A DNA stretch of 33,304 nt from an uncultured Pseudomonadota bacterium (lineage in GTDB: Bacteria > Myxococcota_A > Bradymonadia > Bradymonadales > Bradymonadaceae), in NCBI GenBank assembly GCA_950059285.1, contig CATLTV010000040.1:1-33304 (forward strand), read 5' to 3'. Below are positions 32,730 through 33,304 of this stretch, in pieces. The notes under the pieces were generated by a model. It made no database searches. It saw nothing but the letters and a program-made list of their open reading frames with translations, and was not told the DNA's origin. How positions within the stretch are numbered: position 1 is the first letter of the stretch; each line of letters starts with the position of its first letter. Position numbers and translations under genes: made by a program.

Positions 32730-33304
32730 GTGGCAAAGAGACAAGTTTTGCTCGTTTTTAAGTTGTTGATTGTTATGGTTTTTGTGCTTGGTTGTGACGA
32801 TAAAAAGAAGCCAGGCACAGGCACACAAGACACCCCCGAACAGGGCACCAAGTCGGCAGCAGAGAAAGAGGCTGAGGCCAAGGCCAAGCGTCAAAAACTC
32901 CAGGCCGAGATGTTTGAACGTGCGAAGGTCAAGCTGCAAAAAGGTGAGGATCTTAATGAGAAAGAGTACGAGGTGATGGTGCTTTCTCTTGAGACCTGTG
33001 AGGTCGACAAGAAACGTGGTTATGTGGACAGTGATTGTGATGCATTCTCACTCTTGAAGAAGGCCAGAGCACAGCGCAACAAGAGCGTGCCTGATCAACC
33101 ACAGATGTGGAGGCTTATTGCACAGCGTAACTTGAGTCACGAGAGTCCTGCGGTCAGGATTTACTCGGCTCAATTGTTGGCGTCGACGTTTGCGTCCAAA
33201 AAGGAGAGCTATGACATCCTGCTGGACGCTTCCAGGAAAGAGGAATCTCCATTGGTGCTCCTTGCGATCGTGAGGGGACTGCGCATGCAAACAGGCAAGG
33301 ATAG
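32730..33304 (+). CDS. Lipoprotein, C-terminally cut by window end
   Basis: At least 191 residues; the frame is still open at the window end. GTG at 32730 has AGAGGAG five bases upstream; an in-frame ATG at 32700 is an alternative. The signal peptide ends in VLGC (Cys22). A charged, Ala/Lys/Glu-rich linker follows, then 'EVMVLSLETCEVDKKRG' and a helical part with HEAT-like pairs ('SPAVRIYSAQLLAS', 'ESPLVLLAIVRGL'). Function unknown; likely an envelope scaffold. Confidence 0.7.
   Translation, partial: MAKRQVLLVFKLLIVMVFVLGCDDKKKPGTGTQDTPEQGTKSAAEKEAEAKAKRQKLQAEMFERAKVKLQKGEDLNEKEYEVMVLSLETCEVDKKRGYVDSDCDAFSLLKKARAQRNKSVPDQPQMWRLIAQRNLSHESPAVRIYSAQLLASTFASKKESYDILLDASRKEESPLVLLAIVRGLRMQTGKD

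Overview
The window looks like a chromosomal segment of a Gram-negative bacterium from the Myxococcota/Bradymonadota part of the former Deltaproteobacteria. The support is indirect: many lipoproteins with clear lipoboxes, a beta-barrel-like protein, a very large thrombospondin-type-3 protein ending in a MYXO-CTERM-like signal (Gly-Cys, hydrophobic stretch, RRKR), and orphan multi-domain proteins of unknown function mixed with housekeeping genes. I see no tRNA, rRNA, insertion sequence, prophage or CRISPR array.

Layout. 1-8.8 kb (+ strand): a tight operon of a leucine-rich-repeat protein, two paralogous membrane proteins and a propeller-like lipoprotein, followed by two more lipoproteins, one apparently joining a thioredoxin-like domain to pentapeptide repeats. 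8.9-11.8 kb (- strand): two paralogous arrestin-fold proteins, each with a membrane hairpin between its two beta-sandwich halves, and an orphan AAA/ExeA-like ATPase. 11.9-17.4 kb: soluble transhydrogenase (+), a cytochrome P450 (-) divergent from a TetR regulator (+), a 5-hydroxyisourate hydrolase (-) and a PAS sensor with a degenerate kinase-like end (-). 17.4-18.2 kb holds no convincing gene. 18.2-24.8 kb: a SlyD-like prolyl isomerase (+), the 1488-residue TSP3 surface protein (-), tRNA pseudouridine synthase TruC (-) and a cytochrome-P460-like lipoprotein (-). 25.2-33.3 kb: an acyltransferase (+), a possible small Cys-rich peptide (-), an isopenicillin-N-synthase-type dioxygenase (+), Hsp33 (+), a barrel-like protein (+), a helical-repeat protein (-), inositol-3-phosphate synthase (-) and a lipoprotein cut by the window end (+).

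The most unusual signal is not a gene. From 13.3 kb onward nearly every transcription-unit end carries a very long, almost always perfect hairpin: nine cases, stems of about 22-37 bp, loops of 0-6 nt. Sequences differ but the layout is shared, with a GC-rich core and often A-rich/T-rich outer arms. Several lie between convergent genes and abut or overlap stop codons. Two neighbours share a core that is inverted in one copy. They look like two-way terminators of an unusually long type. None was found in the first 13 kb.

Genes do not form one obvious pathway. Local links that can be inferred are TetR controlling the P450, a shared surface/envelope role for the first operon, and joint function of the arrestin pair. 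All assignments come from reading motifs by eye; no database search was possible.
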